Shown one piece after another: positions 34,708-47,908 of a stretch of 64,000 nt of DNA; position 1 is the first letter of the stretch, and each line of letters starts with the position of its first letter. This DNA comes from Eurosta solidaginis (Eukaryota; Arthropoda; Insecta; Diptera; Tephritidae): assembly GCF_040869045.1 (NCBI RefSeq), contig NW_027137030.1:124001-188000 (forward strand), written 5' to 3'. The notes beneath the pieces were generated by a model that saw only the letters and a program-made list of their open reading frames with translations, had not been told where the DNA came from and did not search any database. The position numbers and the translations under genes were made by a program.

Positions 34708-37435
34708 AACAAGTAAGGAAGGCTAAGTTCGGGTGTAACCGAACATTACATACTCAGTTGAGAGCTGTGGAGACAAAGTAAGGGAAAATCACCAAGTTGT
34801 AAAAAGAACATAGAGTAACCCTGGAATGTGTTTGTATGACATGTGTGTCAAATGGAAGGTATTAAAGAGTATTTTAAGAGGAAGTGGGCCATAGTTCTAT
34901 AGATGGACGCCATTTAGGGATATCGCCATAACGGTGGACCAGGCCTGACTCTAGAATTTGTTTGTACTATATGGGTATCAAATGAAATGTATTAATGAGT
35001 ATTTTAAAAGGGCGTGGGCCTAAGTTCTATAGATGGACGCCTTTTCGAGATATCGCCATAAAGATGGACCAGGGGTGACTCTAGAATTTGTTTGTACGAT
35101 ATGGGTATCAAATGAAAGATGTTAATGAGTATTTTAAAAGGGAGTGGACCTTAGTTCTATAGGTGGACGCCGTTTCGAGATATCGCCATAAAGGTGGACC
35201 AGGAGTGACTCTAGAATATGTTTGTACGATATGGGAATCAAATGAAAGGTTTTACTGAGCATTTTAAGAGGGAGTGGGCATTAGGTCTATAGGTGGACGC
35301 ATTTTCGAGATATCGCCATTAGGGTGGGCCAGGGGTGACTCTAGAATGTTTGTACGATATGGGTATCAAAGGAAAGGTGTTACTGAGCATTTTAAGAGGG
35401 AGTGGGCATTAGGTCTATAGGTGGACGCCTTTTCGAAATATCGCCATTAGAGTGGGCCAGGGGTGATCTAGAATGTGTTTGTACGATATGGGTATCAAAT
35501 GAAAGGTAGTAATGAGTATTTTAAAAGGAAGTAATCCTTAGTTCTATAGGTGGACGCCTTTTCGAGATATCGCCATTAGGGTGGGCCAGGGGTGACTCTA
35601 GAATGTGTTTGTACGATATGGGTATCAAATGAAAGGTGTTAATGAGTATTATAAAAGGGAGTGGGCCTTAGTTCTATAGGTGGACGCCTTTTCGAGATAT
35701 CGGTATAAACGTGGACCAGGGGTGACTCTAGAATGTGTTTGTACGATATGGGTATCAAATGAAAGGTGTTAATGAGTATTATAAAAGGGAGTGGGCCTTA
35801 GTTCTATAGGGGGACGCCTTTTCGAGATATCGCCATTAGGGTGGGCCAGGGGTGACTCTAGAATGTGTTTGTACGATATGGGTATCAAATGAAAGGTGTT
35901 AATGAGTATTATAAAAGGGAGTGGGCCTTAGTTCTATAGGTGGACGCCTTTTCGAGATATCGCCATTAGGGTGGGCCAGGGGTGACTCTATAATGTGTTT
36001 GTACGATATGGGTATCAAATTAAAAGTATTAATGAGGGTTTTAAAAGCGAGTGGCCCTTAGTTGTATATGTGAAGGCGTTTTCGAGATATCGACCAAAAT
36101 GTGGACCAGGGTGATCCAGAACATCATCTGTCGGGTAACGCTAATTTATTTATATATGTAATACCACGAACAGTATTTCTTCCAAGATTCCAAGGGCTTT
36201 TGATTTCGCCCTGCAAACCGTTTTCATTTTCTTCTACTTAATATGGTAGGTGTCACACCCATTTTACCAAGTATTTTTCTAAAGTTATATTTTGTGTTTC
36301 ATCCCTTTTTTCGTATTTGGTATATAATTATGGAATTTTTTTCATTTTTCGTAATTTTCGATATCGAAAAAGTGGGCGTGGTCATAGTCGGATTTCGGCC
36401 ATTTTTTACACCAATACAAAGTGAGTTCAGATAAGTACGTGAACTGAGTTTATTAAAGATATATCGATTTTTGCGCAAGTTATCGTGTTAACGGCCGAGC
36501 AGAAGGACAGACGGTCGACTGTGTATAAAAACTGGGCGTGGCTTCAACCGATTTCGCCCTTTTTCACATTAAACAGTTATCGTCCTAGAATCTAAGCCTC
36601 TACCAAATTTCACAAGGATTGGTAGATTTTTGTTCGACTTATGGCATTAAAAGTATCCTAGACAAATTAAATGAAAAAGGGCGGAGCCACGCCCGTTTTA
36701 AAATTTTCTTTTACTTTTGTATTTTATTGCAACATATCATTACTGGAGTTGAATGTTGACATAATTTACTTATATACTGTAAAGATATTAACTTTTCTTT
36801 TAAAATTTGAATTTAAAAAAAATTTTTTAAAAAGTGGGCGTGGTCGTTCTCCGATGTTGCTAATTTTTAGTAAACAGACATATAGTAATAAGGATAAAGT
36901 TCCTGCCAAATTTCATCATGATATCTTCAACGACTTCCAAATTACAGCTTGCAAATCTTCTAAATTACCTTCTTTTAAAAGTGGGCGGTGCCACGCCCAT
37001 TTTCCAAAATTTTACTAGTTTTCTATTCTGCGTCATAAGCTCAACTCACCTACCAAGTTTCATCGCTTAACGAGTATTTGGTAATGAATTATCGCACTTT
37101 TTCGATTTTTCGAAATTTTCGATATCGAAAAAGTGGGCGTGGTTATTGTCCGATATCGTTCATTTTAAATAGCGATCTGAGATGAGTGCCCAGGAATCTA
37201 CATACCAAATTTCATCAAGATACCTCAAAATTTACTCAAGTTATCGTGTTAACGGACAGACGGACGGACGGACGGACGGACGGACGGACGGACATGGCTC
37301 AATCGAATTTTTTTCGATACTGATGATTTTGATATATGGAAGTCTATATCTATCTCTATTCCTTTATACCTGTACAACCAACCGTTATGCAATCAAAGTT
37401 AACATACTCTGTGAGCTCTGCTCAACTGAGTATAA
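34708..37435 (-). mobile_element. RE1 repeat, complete copy
   Basis: From AACAAGTAAGGAAGGC and the hairpin to GCTCTGCTCAACTGAGTATAA. The minisatellite part (~34860-36110) is followed by the non-repetitive half with repeated AAGTGGGCGTGG motifs and an (ACGG)n run at 37252-37293. Immediately followed by another copy in the same direction. Confidence 0.85.
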
Positions 37436-37437
37436 AA

Positions 37438-40400
37438 ACAAGTAAGGAAGGCTAAGTTCGGGTGTAACCGAACATTACATACTCAGTTGAGAGCTATGGA
37501 GACAAGATAAGGAAAATCACCATGTAGGAAAATGAACATAGGGTAACCCTGGAATGTGGTTGTATGACATGTGTATAAAATGGAAGGTATTAAAGAGTAT
37601 TTTAAGAGAGAGTAGGCCATAGTTCTATGGATGGACGCCATTTAGGGATATCGCCATAAAGGTGGACCAGGGCTGACTCTAGAATGTGTTTGTACGATAT
37701 GGGTATCAAATGAAAGGTGATAATGAGTACTTTAAAAGGGAATGGGCTTTAGTTCTATAGGTGAACGCCTTTTCGAGAAATCGCCATAAAGGTGGACCAG
37801 GGGTGACTCTAGAATATGTTTGTACGATATGGGTATCAAATGAAAGCTGTTAATGAATATTTTGAAAAGCAGTGATCCTTAGTTCCATAGGTGGACGCCG
37901 TTTCGAGATATCGCCATAAAGGTGGACCAGGGGTGTCTCTAGCTGTACGATATGGGAATCAAATGAAAGGTGTTACTGAGCATTTTAAGAGGGAGTGGGC
38001 ATTAGGTCTATAGGTGCACGCCTTTTCGAAATGTCGCCATTAGGGTGGGCCAGGGGTGACTCTAGAATGTGTTTGTATGATATGGGTATCAAATGAAAGA
38101 TGGTAATGAGTATTTTAAAAGGGAGTAATCCTTAGTTCTATAGGTGGACGCCTTTTTGAGATATCGCCATAAAGGTGGACCAATGGTGACTCTAGAATGT
38201 TTGTACGATATGGGTATCAAACGAAAGGTGCTACTGAGCATTTTAAGAGGAAGTGGGCATGAGGTCTATAGGTGGACGCCTTTTCGAGGTATCGTCATTA
38301 GGGTGGGCCAGGGGTGACTCTAGAATGTGTTTGTACGATATGGGTATCAAACGAAAGGTGTTACTGATCATTTTAAGATGGAGTGGGCATTATGTCTATA
38401 GGTGGACGCCTTTTCGAGATATCGCCATTAGGGTGAGCCAGGGGTGACTCTAGAATGTTTGTACGATATGGGTATCAAACGAAAGGTGTTACTGAGCATT
38501 TTAAGAGGGAGTGGGCATTAGGTCTATAGGTGGACGCCTTTTCGAGATATCGCCATTAGGGTGGGAAAGGGGTGACTCTAGAATGTTTTTGTACGATATG
38601 GGTATCAAATGAAAGGTGGTAATGAGTATTTTAAAAGGGAGTAATCCTTAGTTCTATAGGTGGACGCCTTTTCGAGATATCGCCATAAACGTGGACCAAG
38701 GGTGACTCTAGAATGTTTGTACGATATGGATATCAAACGAAAGGTGTTACTGAGCATTTTAAGAGGGAGTGGGCATTAGGTCTATAGGTGGACGCCTTTT
38801 CGAGATATCGCCATTAGGGTGGGCCAGGGGTGACTCTAGAATGTTTGTACGATATGGGTATCAAACGAAAGGTGTTACTGAGCATTTTAAGAGGGAGTGG
38901 GCATTAGGTCTATAGGTGGACGCCTTTTCGAGATATCGCCATTAGGGTGGGCCAGGGTGACTCTAGAATGTGTTTGTACGATATGGGTATCAAATGAAAG
39001 GTGGTAATGAGTATTTTAAAAGGGAGTAATCCTTAGTTCTATAGGTGGACGCCTTTTCGAGATATCGCCATAAAGGTGGACCAAGGGTGACTCTACAATG
39101 TTTGTACGATATGGGTATCAAACGAAAGGTGTTACTGAGCATTTTAAGAGGGAGTGGGCATTAGGTCTATATGTGGACGCCTTTTCGAGATATCGCTATT
39201 AGGGTGGGCCAGGGGTGACTCTAGAATGTTTGTACGATATGGGTATCAAACGAAAGGTGTTACTGAGCATTTTAAGAGGGAGTGGGCATTAGGTCTATAG
39301 GTGGACGCCTTTTCGAGATATCGCCATTAGGGTGGGCCAGGGGTGACTCTAGAATGTTTGTACGATATGGGTATCAAACGAAAGGTGTTACTGAGCATTT
39401 TAAGAGGGAGTGGACATTAGGTATATAGGTGGTCGCCTTTTCGAGATATCGCCATTAGGGTGGGCCAGGGGTGACTCTAGAATGTTTGTACGATATGGGT
39501 ATCAAACGAAAGGTATTACTGAGCATTTTAAGAGGGAGTGGGCATTAGGTCTATAGGTGGACGCCTTTTCGAGATATCGCCATTAGGGTGGGCCAGGGTG
39601 ATTCTAGAATGTGTTTGTACGATGTGGATATCAAATTAAAAGTATTAATGAGGGTTTTAAAAGCGAGTGGCCCTTAGATGTATATGTGAAGGCGTTCTCG
39701 CGATATCGACCAAAATGTGGACCAGGTGATCCAGAAAATCATCTGTCGGGTACTGCTAATTTATTTATATATGCAATACCACTAACAGTATTCCTGCCAA
39801 GATTCCAAGGGCTGTTGATTTCGCCTTGTAGAACTTTTTCATTTTCTTCTACTTAGTATGGTAGGTGTCACACCCATTTTACAAAGTTTTTTCCAAAGTT
39901 ATATTTTGCGTCAATAAACCAATCCAGTTACCATGTTTCATCCCTTTTTTCGTAGTTGGTATAGAATTATGGCATTTTTTTCATTTTTCGTAATTTTCGA
40001 TATCGATAAAGTGGCGTGGTTATGGTCGGATTTCGGCCATTTTTTATACCAAGATAAAGTGAGTTCAGATAAGTACGTGGGCTAAGTTTAGTAAAGATAT
40101 ATCGGTTTTTGCTCAAGTTATTGTGTTAACGGCCGAGCGGAAGGACAGACGGTGGACTGTGTATAAAAACTGGGCGTGGCTTCGACCGATTTCGCCCATT
40201 TTCACAGAGAACAGTTACCGTCACAGAATCTATGCTCCTACCAAATTTGAGAAGGATTGGTAAATTTTTGTTCGACTTATGGCATTAAAAGTATTCTAGA
40301 CAAACTAAATGAAAATGGGCGGAGCCACGCCCATTTTGAAATTTTCTTTTATTTTTGGATTTTGTTGCATCATATCATTACTGGAGTTGAATTTTGACTT

Positions 40401-41067
40401 AATTTACTTATATACAGTAAAGATATTAACTTTTTTGTTAAAATTTGAATTTAAAAAAATTTTTTTTTAAAAAGTGGGCGTGTTCTTCATCCAATTTTGC
40501 AAATTTTTATTTAGCACATATATAGTAATAGTAGTAACGTTCCTGCCAAATTTCATCATGATATCTTCAACGACTGCCAAATTACAGCTTGCAAAACTTT
40601 TAAATTACCTTCTTGTAAAAGTGGGCGGTGCCACGCCCATTGTCCAAAATCTTACTAGTTTTCTATTCTGCGTCATAACTTCAACCCATCTACCAAGTTT
40701 CATCGCTTTAACCGCCTTTGGCAATGAATTATCGCATTTTTTCGGTTTTTCGAAATTTTCGATATCGAAAAAGTGGGCGTGGTTATAGTCCGATATCGTT
40801 CATTTTAAATAGCGATCTGAGATGAGTGCTCAGGAACCTACATACCAAATTTCATCAAGATACCTCAAAATTTACTCAAGTTATCGTGTTAACGGACGGA
40901 CGGACGGACGGACGGACGGACGGACATGGCTCAATCAAATTTTTTTTCGATCCTGATAATTTTGATATATGGAAGTCTATATCTATCTCGATTCCTTTAT
41001 ATATGTACAACCAACCGTTATCCAATCAAACTTAATATACTCTGTGAGCTCTGCTCAACTGAGTATA
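37438..41067 (-). mobile_element. RE1 repeat, complete copy, tandem to the previous one
   Basis: Complete, with a longer minisatellite (~37600-39720) and an (ACGG)n run at 40892-40925. It joins the previous copy head to tail with only a few A residues between. No coding sequence. Confidence 0.85.
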
Positions 41068-41164
41068 ATTAACACAGCCATATATCGGCACACTAATGTT
41101 TGTGAGTGTACACAGCCTGTAGTAGCAATATGACAAGTATGACATATACATACATATGTTAATT

Positions 41165-41280
41165 GGCGTGTGCCGTGGTGTGGTTGTAGGGTGGTCGGCC
41201 TATCACACCGAGGGTTCTGGGTTCAACTCCCGAGGAAAATAACATCAAAAGTTTAGAAAAAAAATTTTTCTAAGCGGGGT
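41165..41280 (+). mobile_element. tRNA-related SINE head
   Basis: GTGTGGTTGTAGGGTGG (A-box-like) and GGTTCAACTCCC (B-box-like) with GTCGGCCTATCACACCGAGG between. Resembles a tRNA-derived Pol III promoter but lacks full cloverleaf pairing. Not an active tRNA gene on this evidence. Confidence 0.5.
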
Positions 41281-41649
41281 CACCCCAACGCCGTGTTTTT
41301 ATTTACACGTCTGTTGGCCATAGTGTATAACCTATAGTTAAATCGGTTGCGGTGAATAGTGGACACACACCATTTGTAGAGGTAATACATAGAGGTAGTG
41401 TAGAGGTAAAACATAGACAAACATTTCAGTTGCATCTGAGCATAGTAATGCGTATTGAAATTGTGAGGCAATTAACAAAATTTCATTCAAATTTTTGATA
41501 ATGTCCTCGCCCCGCTGCGCGCGCAACGTTTGTTGATTGTTGGTTCGAACAACGACATATTTATTTATTTTTTATATTTTTCTTCTTTGTATCCAGTTCA
41601 ATCCAAAATCTTCAAAAAAATCAATAAAAAGTTGTTTAAATTTCTTTGG
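41281..41649. other. Spacer between SINE pieces
   Basis: No gene. Possibly the body of the SINE-containing insertion; includes GCGCGCGCAACG at ~41517. Nothing else recognised. Confidence 0.4.
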
Positions 41650-41865
41650 TCACCCCTCGGAAGTGATTCGTCAAACACTACGGTTGTATTTCTGCCATGA
41701 AAAGCTTCTCAGTGAAAATGAATCTGCCGTGCAGATGCTTCTCGGAGTCGGCATAAAACATTTAGGCCCAGTCCCGCCAATTTTTAGGAAAAATAAAAGG
41801 AGCACTACGCAAATTGGAAGATAAGCTCGGCCTTAAATTTCTTCGGAGGTTATCGCGCCTTGCAT
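41650..41865 (+). mobile_element. SINE tail / LINE-derived fragment
   Basis: Contains TTGTATTTCTGCCATGAAAA, CTTCTCGGAGTCGGC and TTCTTCGGAGGTTATCGCGCC, sequence I associate with the conserved 3' domain of insect SINE2-type elements, then an AT simple tail (TTATTTATTTATA). Family assignment is from memory and not checked. Confidence 0.45.
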
Positions 41866-41880
41866 TTATTTATTTATATA

Positions 41881-42130
41881 CAAAGGTGGAAAAAATAATA
41901 GGGACATATAGTGCTAAATACTAAATGAGTTATATAAGCAGCACTTCAATATATCTCTTGGAATAGTGCACCCTATAAAAATAGCATTTTAAGGTTGTTC
42001 TTTTGCGAAAAAGTGAGCCAGAAGAAGTTTGGCTTGGAAAATAGGACAAAACGTGCTTATTGATATTTTGCATTATAAACGGTAAAAACTTCGTTCTTGA
42101 AGCCCTATAAAATTGCACTTTTATGGGTAT
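41881..42130. mobile_element. Tc1/mariner-like fragment
   Basis: GGTGGAAAAAATAATAGGGACA and GAATAGTGCACCCTATAAAAAT parallel the fragment at 12495-12640. Borders and class are uncertain. Confidence 0.4.
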
Positions 42131-42599
42131 GGAGCACTAAGAAAATAGTTTAGGGAAGATATCGGCACTTCACTTTTAGAAATAAAAACCCACAACTCTT
42201 GTTTTAATTGTAAATAAGTATAAACTTTATTAATTATAATTATTGTATATATGTATTAAGGATGTCGCTTTTATTTATTTTAAAGATTTATTTGAGAGGC
42301 ATATATAGTGTGACGGATAGCGAACAACTAACTTAAAGTAGTCCACTCCGTTGGGCCGCTTACATCCTAACTTAAAAAAGGATATGTTTTGTTGTATTTT
42401 CTTGAATACGCAAAGTTAAGGAAACGATAAATTACTTTAATTGGTACATGGTACAAGTAAGAATCATTATACAATGCAAATAAAGAAAGGTCAGTCATTT
42501 GGGTGGTGTAGGTCGTCTTTAAACATATGTATCTCCTTCGCGAACGTTCCGTTGGGGATGTTTCTATTTATATATCTTGTGTAAATCTTTCATCGTGAG

Positions 42600-43860
42600 C
42601 TAGATTGGTGATACAGAACTTTCAACCTTTGCCATTTTGTAGTCGGAGATAAGTTTGCGGCTTTCGGTTCTGGCAAGGATGCTAAGGGGGAGCCCCGAAA
42701 GGAAGTGTATTGGAGAGAGGGCTTATAAATCACTTGGGTCCTGTGACATAGGAGAGAGTGGGCGAGAATTAAGCACCTGTTCTATTCGAAAGATGAGCGT
42801 TGTAAATTCTTCGAACGTAAACCTTTGACTTCCTGCTACTTTGGTGAAATGTGTCTTGAAGACTTTTACCGCGGATTCCTATAGGCCGCCTATGTGTGAG
42901 ACATAATGAGGTATAAACTGCCAAGAAAAACCTGGTATCACAAATCTTTCAGCGATATCTACAGCTGCTTCTTTGATGAATATTGCGAGCTCTTTTTGAA
43001 TAGCTCGTTGAGCACCACCGAATGTCCATTACCATACATTACTTCGTCCAATGAAGCGAGAGATGGCTGCTCTGAAGACCTCAGTTGTCTAACTTGTGCA
43101 AGATTCGAGATGAACCGTTTTAGTAGAGAAGCATACAAATACACAAACGTATGCTTTTGAGTATGAAGATCGTCGCAAGGGGGACGTCTCCACCACATAT
43201 GGGCCAGCGAAGTCAACGACGATTACGTAAAAGGACACCGAGTAAGTGACACGTTCGGGGCAGAGCGGCCATTATTTGCGACCGCCTTCGTTGCTTATTT
43301 ATCGTGCACGTCTTGCAGTTGAATATATGTACATAAATTTTTTCACTTTTTGCTTCAGTCTGCAGATGAAGTATTCCTTCTGTATCATGCTGACCGTTAG
43401 GGCTATCTAATTGGGAATCGAGTGGTTTTGAGTGTGACATACGAAACGGCTTTAATGTTTAATGAGCATTTTGGCCAGAATGTGTTCGGCTTAGAGAGCT
43501 ATTGGAATCCATTCCACTATAATGAGCAGTCAACCAAATCTTGTTGTTTGCATCCTCGAGTTCCTAAATCGGTGGGGTTGTCATCACTAGGTATGTGGCG
43601 CCAATTTGTGTTGCTGACGTTCTGCAAAATTTCGGTAATCCTGTATGCCACATAAGTTTTTCATGTATGTCGTGGTTATTCTAGCCAACACAATGGAGAA
43701 ATCTGACCAGAGTGTCAGTTCGGTTGTTGGCAATTTCAATTGAAATTGAGTTTGAGTTATTTATTTAGACAATAACATGGCTCCGCAGAGTTCTATACGT
43801 GGCAAGTTAACTGTGTGCAGGGATGTGACTTTGGTTTTTGCCATAAAGTGGTGGGATGAG
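42600..43860 (-). pseudogene. BEL/Pao integrase and RNase H remnants (right copy)
   Basis: Minus-strand fragments repeat those at 15765-16940: TSLAHMWWRR..., KHTFVYLYASLLKRFI (43216-42959), the LNSRPL...ALSPIHFL region (~42780-42690) and the LPRLELCG/LWSDSS pattern (~43800-43700). Frameshifts throughout. Confidence 0.7.
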
Positions 43861-43921
43861 GCAGAGTTCTCATCGTGCTGCACTCTTATATAAACACATC
43901 AGCAAATGCATTGCATTAGAG

Positions 43922-44849
43922 CAGTGGTCGCCACCCCATAAGGGCTTTAACGCAATTGTTTTTGTAAAACATTTAGGCAAGCGCACCGCATATGCAGGCG
44001 CACGACACATCCCCGCGCGCACGCATTCTATCATCTCGCCAACAACCGATTGTATTCTGCTGTGTCCATTACAAGCCAAACTAATATAAATGCACGCAAG
44101 TCATTTTCTGTCAAAAATGTCTCATGCACATACAACTTGTTTGAGAGCAATCCAAATTGAATTTGCTGCGTGAAAAACTAACTCGATTTCAAATTTTTAT
44201 TCTGCGTGACATTTAGATTTGACGTTTGCACACATGCTTTACATTGTCACAACGCATGCTTATTTGGGTTAGGGCAAAAAACGCCGGTTGTTTGCGTGCA
44301 CTAAAAAAACGCAGTGCGGTTTTATTAGGCTCGCTATTAGGAACTAAACTGCTATAATTTCGTGTAAATTAACTTTTGAAGTAATATTTTTGGGTAGATT
44401 TTTGGTTTTCCTGTACAAAAACAAGAAAACTTTGTTTGATTTATTTAATTAAACGCATGTAGAAGTATTTTTCAATGCATTCAATAAAACAATGCGATAC
44501 GTTAATTTTAACAGATACCAAGTCCGACTGAGTTTGTGTACGTGCCGGCGCCATTTCTGCTCACTGGTTGGTTGTCTCTATTTTTTTAGAAAACAAAATG
44601 AGGAATAGACATGCAATGACAAAAATTTATTTCGCCTCACTTGAACTTAAAAATTGAATATGGAATATACATATTAGTGAAAAGTTTGAAGTAAGAGGAT
44701 AATTTGGCTCATTTTAGAAACACATATTACATACATGAATAGAAATCGCTTTATGAAAAAAAATCGCCGCCACGTGGCGCAAGAATCGAGATATTAAAAA
44801 ATCTTATTTTATGAATTTTCAAAGTTTTTACAGTGTATTTTGTACTAGC
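43922..44849. mobile_element. hAT element, larger part (right BEL copy)
   Basis: Begins CAGTGGTCGCCACC after the duplication CATTAGAG (43914-43921), the reverse complement of CTCTAATG in the left copy. Lacks the MITE; the empty site is at 44217-44223. The rest of the element (its other terminus) lies inverted at 46411-46483 beyond an RE1 copy. Confidence 0.8.
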
Positions 44850-46373
44850 TGAGCAGAGCTCACAGAGTATATTAACTTTGATTTGATATCGGTTGTACAG
44901 GTTTAAAGGTTGTACAGGTATAAAGGAATCGAGATAGATATAGACTTCCATATATCAAAATCATCAGGATCGAAAAAAAATTTGATTGAGCCATGTCCGT
45001 CCGTCCGCCAGTTAACACGATAACTTGAGTAAATTTTGAGGTATCTTGATGAAATTTGGTACGTATGTTCCTGAGCCCTCATCTCAGATCGCCATTTAAA
45101 ATGAACGATATAGGATTATAACCACGCCCTCTTTTTCGATATCGAAAATTTCGAAAAACCGAAAAAGTGCGATAATTCATTACCAAAGATGGACAAAGCG
45201 ATGAAACTTGGTAGGCGAGTTGAACTGACGCAGAACTGTGTATAAAAACTGGGCGTGGCTCCGCCCTTATTCATTTAATTTGTCTAGGATACTTTTAATG
45301 CCATAAGTCGAACAAAAATTTACCAATTCTTGTGAAATTTGGTAAGGGCTTAGCTTTAAAGACGATAACTTATTTCTGTAAAAAAGGGCGAAATAGGTTG
45401 AAGCCACGCACAGTTTTTATACACAGTCGACCGTCTGTCCTTCCGCTCGGCCGTTAACACGATAACTTGAGCAAAAATCGATATATCTTTACTAAATTTA
45501 GTTCAAGTACTTATCTGAACTCTCTTTATCTTGGTATTAAAAATGGCCGAAATCCGACCATGACCACGCCCACTTTTTCGATATCGAAAAATTACGAAAA
45601 ATGGAAAAAAAATGCCATAATTCTACACCAAATACGAAAAAAGGGATGAAACATGGTAATTGGATTGGTTTGTTGACGCAAAATATAACTTTAGAAAAAA
45701 ACTTTGTAAAATGGGTGTGACACCTACCATATTAAGTAGAAGAAAATGAAAAAGTTCTGCAGGGCGAAATCAAAAGCCCTTGGAATCTTGGCAGGAATAC
45801 TGTTCCTGGTGTTACATATATAAATAAATTAGCGGTACCCAACAGATGATGTTCTGGGTCACGCTGGCCCACATTTCGGTCGATATCTCGAGAACGCCTT
45901 CACATATACAACTAAGGGCCACTTCCTTTTAAAACCCTCATTAATACCTTTAATTTGATACCCATATCGTACAAACACATTATAGGATAACCGCTGGTCC
46001 ACCTTTATGGCGATATCTCGAGAAGACGCCCACCTATAGAACTACGGCCCACTCCCTTTTAAAATACTCATTAACACCTTTCATTTGATACCCATATCGT
46101 ACAAACAAATCCTAGAGTCAGCCCTGGTCCACCTTTGTGGCGATATCCCTAAATGGAGTCCACCTATAGAACTATGGCCCACTCCCTCATAAAATACTCT
46201 TTAGTACCTTCCATTTCATACCTTCCATTTGATACACATACACATACAAACACATTCCAGGGTTACCCTAGGTTCTTTTTACAACATGGTGATTTTCCCC
46301 TATTTTGTCTCCATAGCTCTCAGCTGAGTACATAATGTTCGGTTACACCCGAACTTAGCCTTTCTTACTTGTT
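44850..46373 (+). mobile_element. RE1 repeat inside the right BEL copy, first of an opposed pair
   Basis: From GAGCAGAGCTCACAGAG (outer terminus, slightly cut) to the hairpin and CTTACTTGTT at 46373. A section of the non-repetitive half is deleted near 45237. The minisatellite is short (45880-46260). Confidence 0.8.
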
Positions 46374-46483
46374 CATAATAAATGCATTCAAATCCACGGT
46401 TTCTCTAATGCATGGATCGCCAAAACCTTCTTATGGAAGCGTGACCACACCTACTTTGAAACAAAATTGATATTCATAAATAA
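46374..46483 (+). other. Inverted ~110-bp piece of BEL/hAT between two opposed RE1 copies
   Basis: Matches 14390-14503 in direct orientation although everything around it matches the left copy in inverted orientation. Contains the CTCTAATG duplication (46403-46410) and the other hAT end (from 46411). About 31 bp and 13 bp present in the left copy are missing at its borders. Confidence 0.85.
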
Positions 46484-47908
46484 AACAAGTAAGGAAGGTT
46501 AAGTTCGGGTGTAACCGAACATTACATACTCAGTTGAGAGCTATGGTAACAACATAAGGGAAAATAACCATGTAGGAAAATGAACCGAGGGTAACCCTGG
46601 AATGTGTTTGTATGTGTATGTGTATCAAATGGAAGGTATCCAAAGAAAGGTACTAAAGAGTATTTTATGAGGGAGTGGGCCATAGTTCTATAGGTGGACG
46701 CCATTTAGGGATATCGCCACAAAAGGTGCACCAGGGCTGACTCTATAATTTGTTTGTACGATATGGGTATCAAATGAAAAGTGTTAATGAGTATTTTAAA
46801 AGGGAGTGGTGGTAGTTGTATATGTGAAGGCGTTTTCGAGATATTGGCCAAAATGTGGACCAGGGTGACCCAGAACATCATATGTCGGGTAGCGCTAATT
46901 TATTTATATATGCAATACCACGAACAGTATTCCTGCCATGATTCCAAGGGCTTTTGATTTCGCCCTCCAGAACTTTTTCATTTTCTTCTACTTAATATGG
47001 TAGGTGACACACCCATTTTGCAAAGTTTTTTTCTAAAGAATTATGGCATTTTTTTCATTTTTCGTAACTTTCGATATCGAAAAAGTGGGCGTGGTTATAT
47101 TCGGATTTCGGCCATTTTTTATACCAAGATAAAGTGAGTTCCGATAAGTACGTGGACTAAGTTTAGTAAAGATATATCGGTTTTTGCTCAAGTTATCGTG
47201 TTAAAGGCCGAGCGGAAGGACAGACGGTCCACTGTGTATAAAAACTGGGTGTGGCTTCAACCGATTTCGCCCTTTTTCAGGGAAAAAAGTTATCGTCCTA
47301 GAATCTAAGACACTACCAAATTTCACAAGGATTTGTAAATTTTTGTTCGACTTATGGCATTAAAAGTATCCTAGACAAATTAAATGAAAAAGGGCGGAGC
47401 CACGCCCATTTTGAAATTTTCTTTTATTTTTGTATTTTATTGCACCCATATCATTACTGGAGTCGAATGTTGACATAATTTACTTATATACTGTAAAGAT
47501 ATTAAATTTTTTGTAAAAATATCACTTTAAAAAAAATTTTTTTTTAAGTGGCCGTGGTCGTTCTCCGATTTTGCTAATTTTTATCAGGCATACATATACT
47601 AATAAGAGTAACGTTCCTGCCAAATTTCATCATGATATCTTCAACGACTGCCAAATAACAGCTTGCAAAACTTTTAAATTACCTTCTTTTAAAAGTGGGC
47701 GCTGCCACGCCCGTTGTCCACAATTTTACTGATTTTCTATTCTGCGTCATAAGCTTAACTCACCTACCAAGTTTCATCGCTGTATCCGTCTTTGGTAATG
47801 AATTATCGCACTTTTTCGTTTTTTCGAAATTTTCGATATCGAAAAAGTGGGCGTGGTTATAGTCCGATATCGTTCATTTTAAATAGCAATCTGAAATGAG
47901 TGCCCAGG
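46484..47908 (-). mobile_element. RE1 repeat inside the right BEL copy, second of an opposed pair
   Basis: Starts AACAAGTAAGGAAGGTTAAG with the hairpin, has a very short minisatellite, and stops at GATG/CCCAGG (47908) before the (ACGG)n run and outer terminus, abutting BEL RT sequence. Truncated at the distal end. Confidence 0.8.

Noticed and set aside
41165..41280. Possible functional tRNA gene
   Set aside because: A- and B-box-like motifs are present but acceptor and anticodon stems do not pair convincingly; better as a SINE head.
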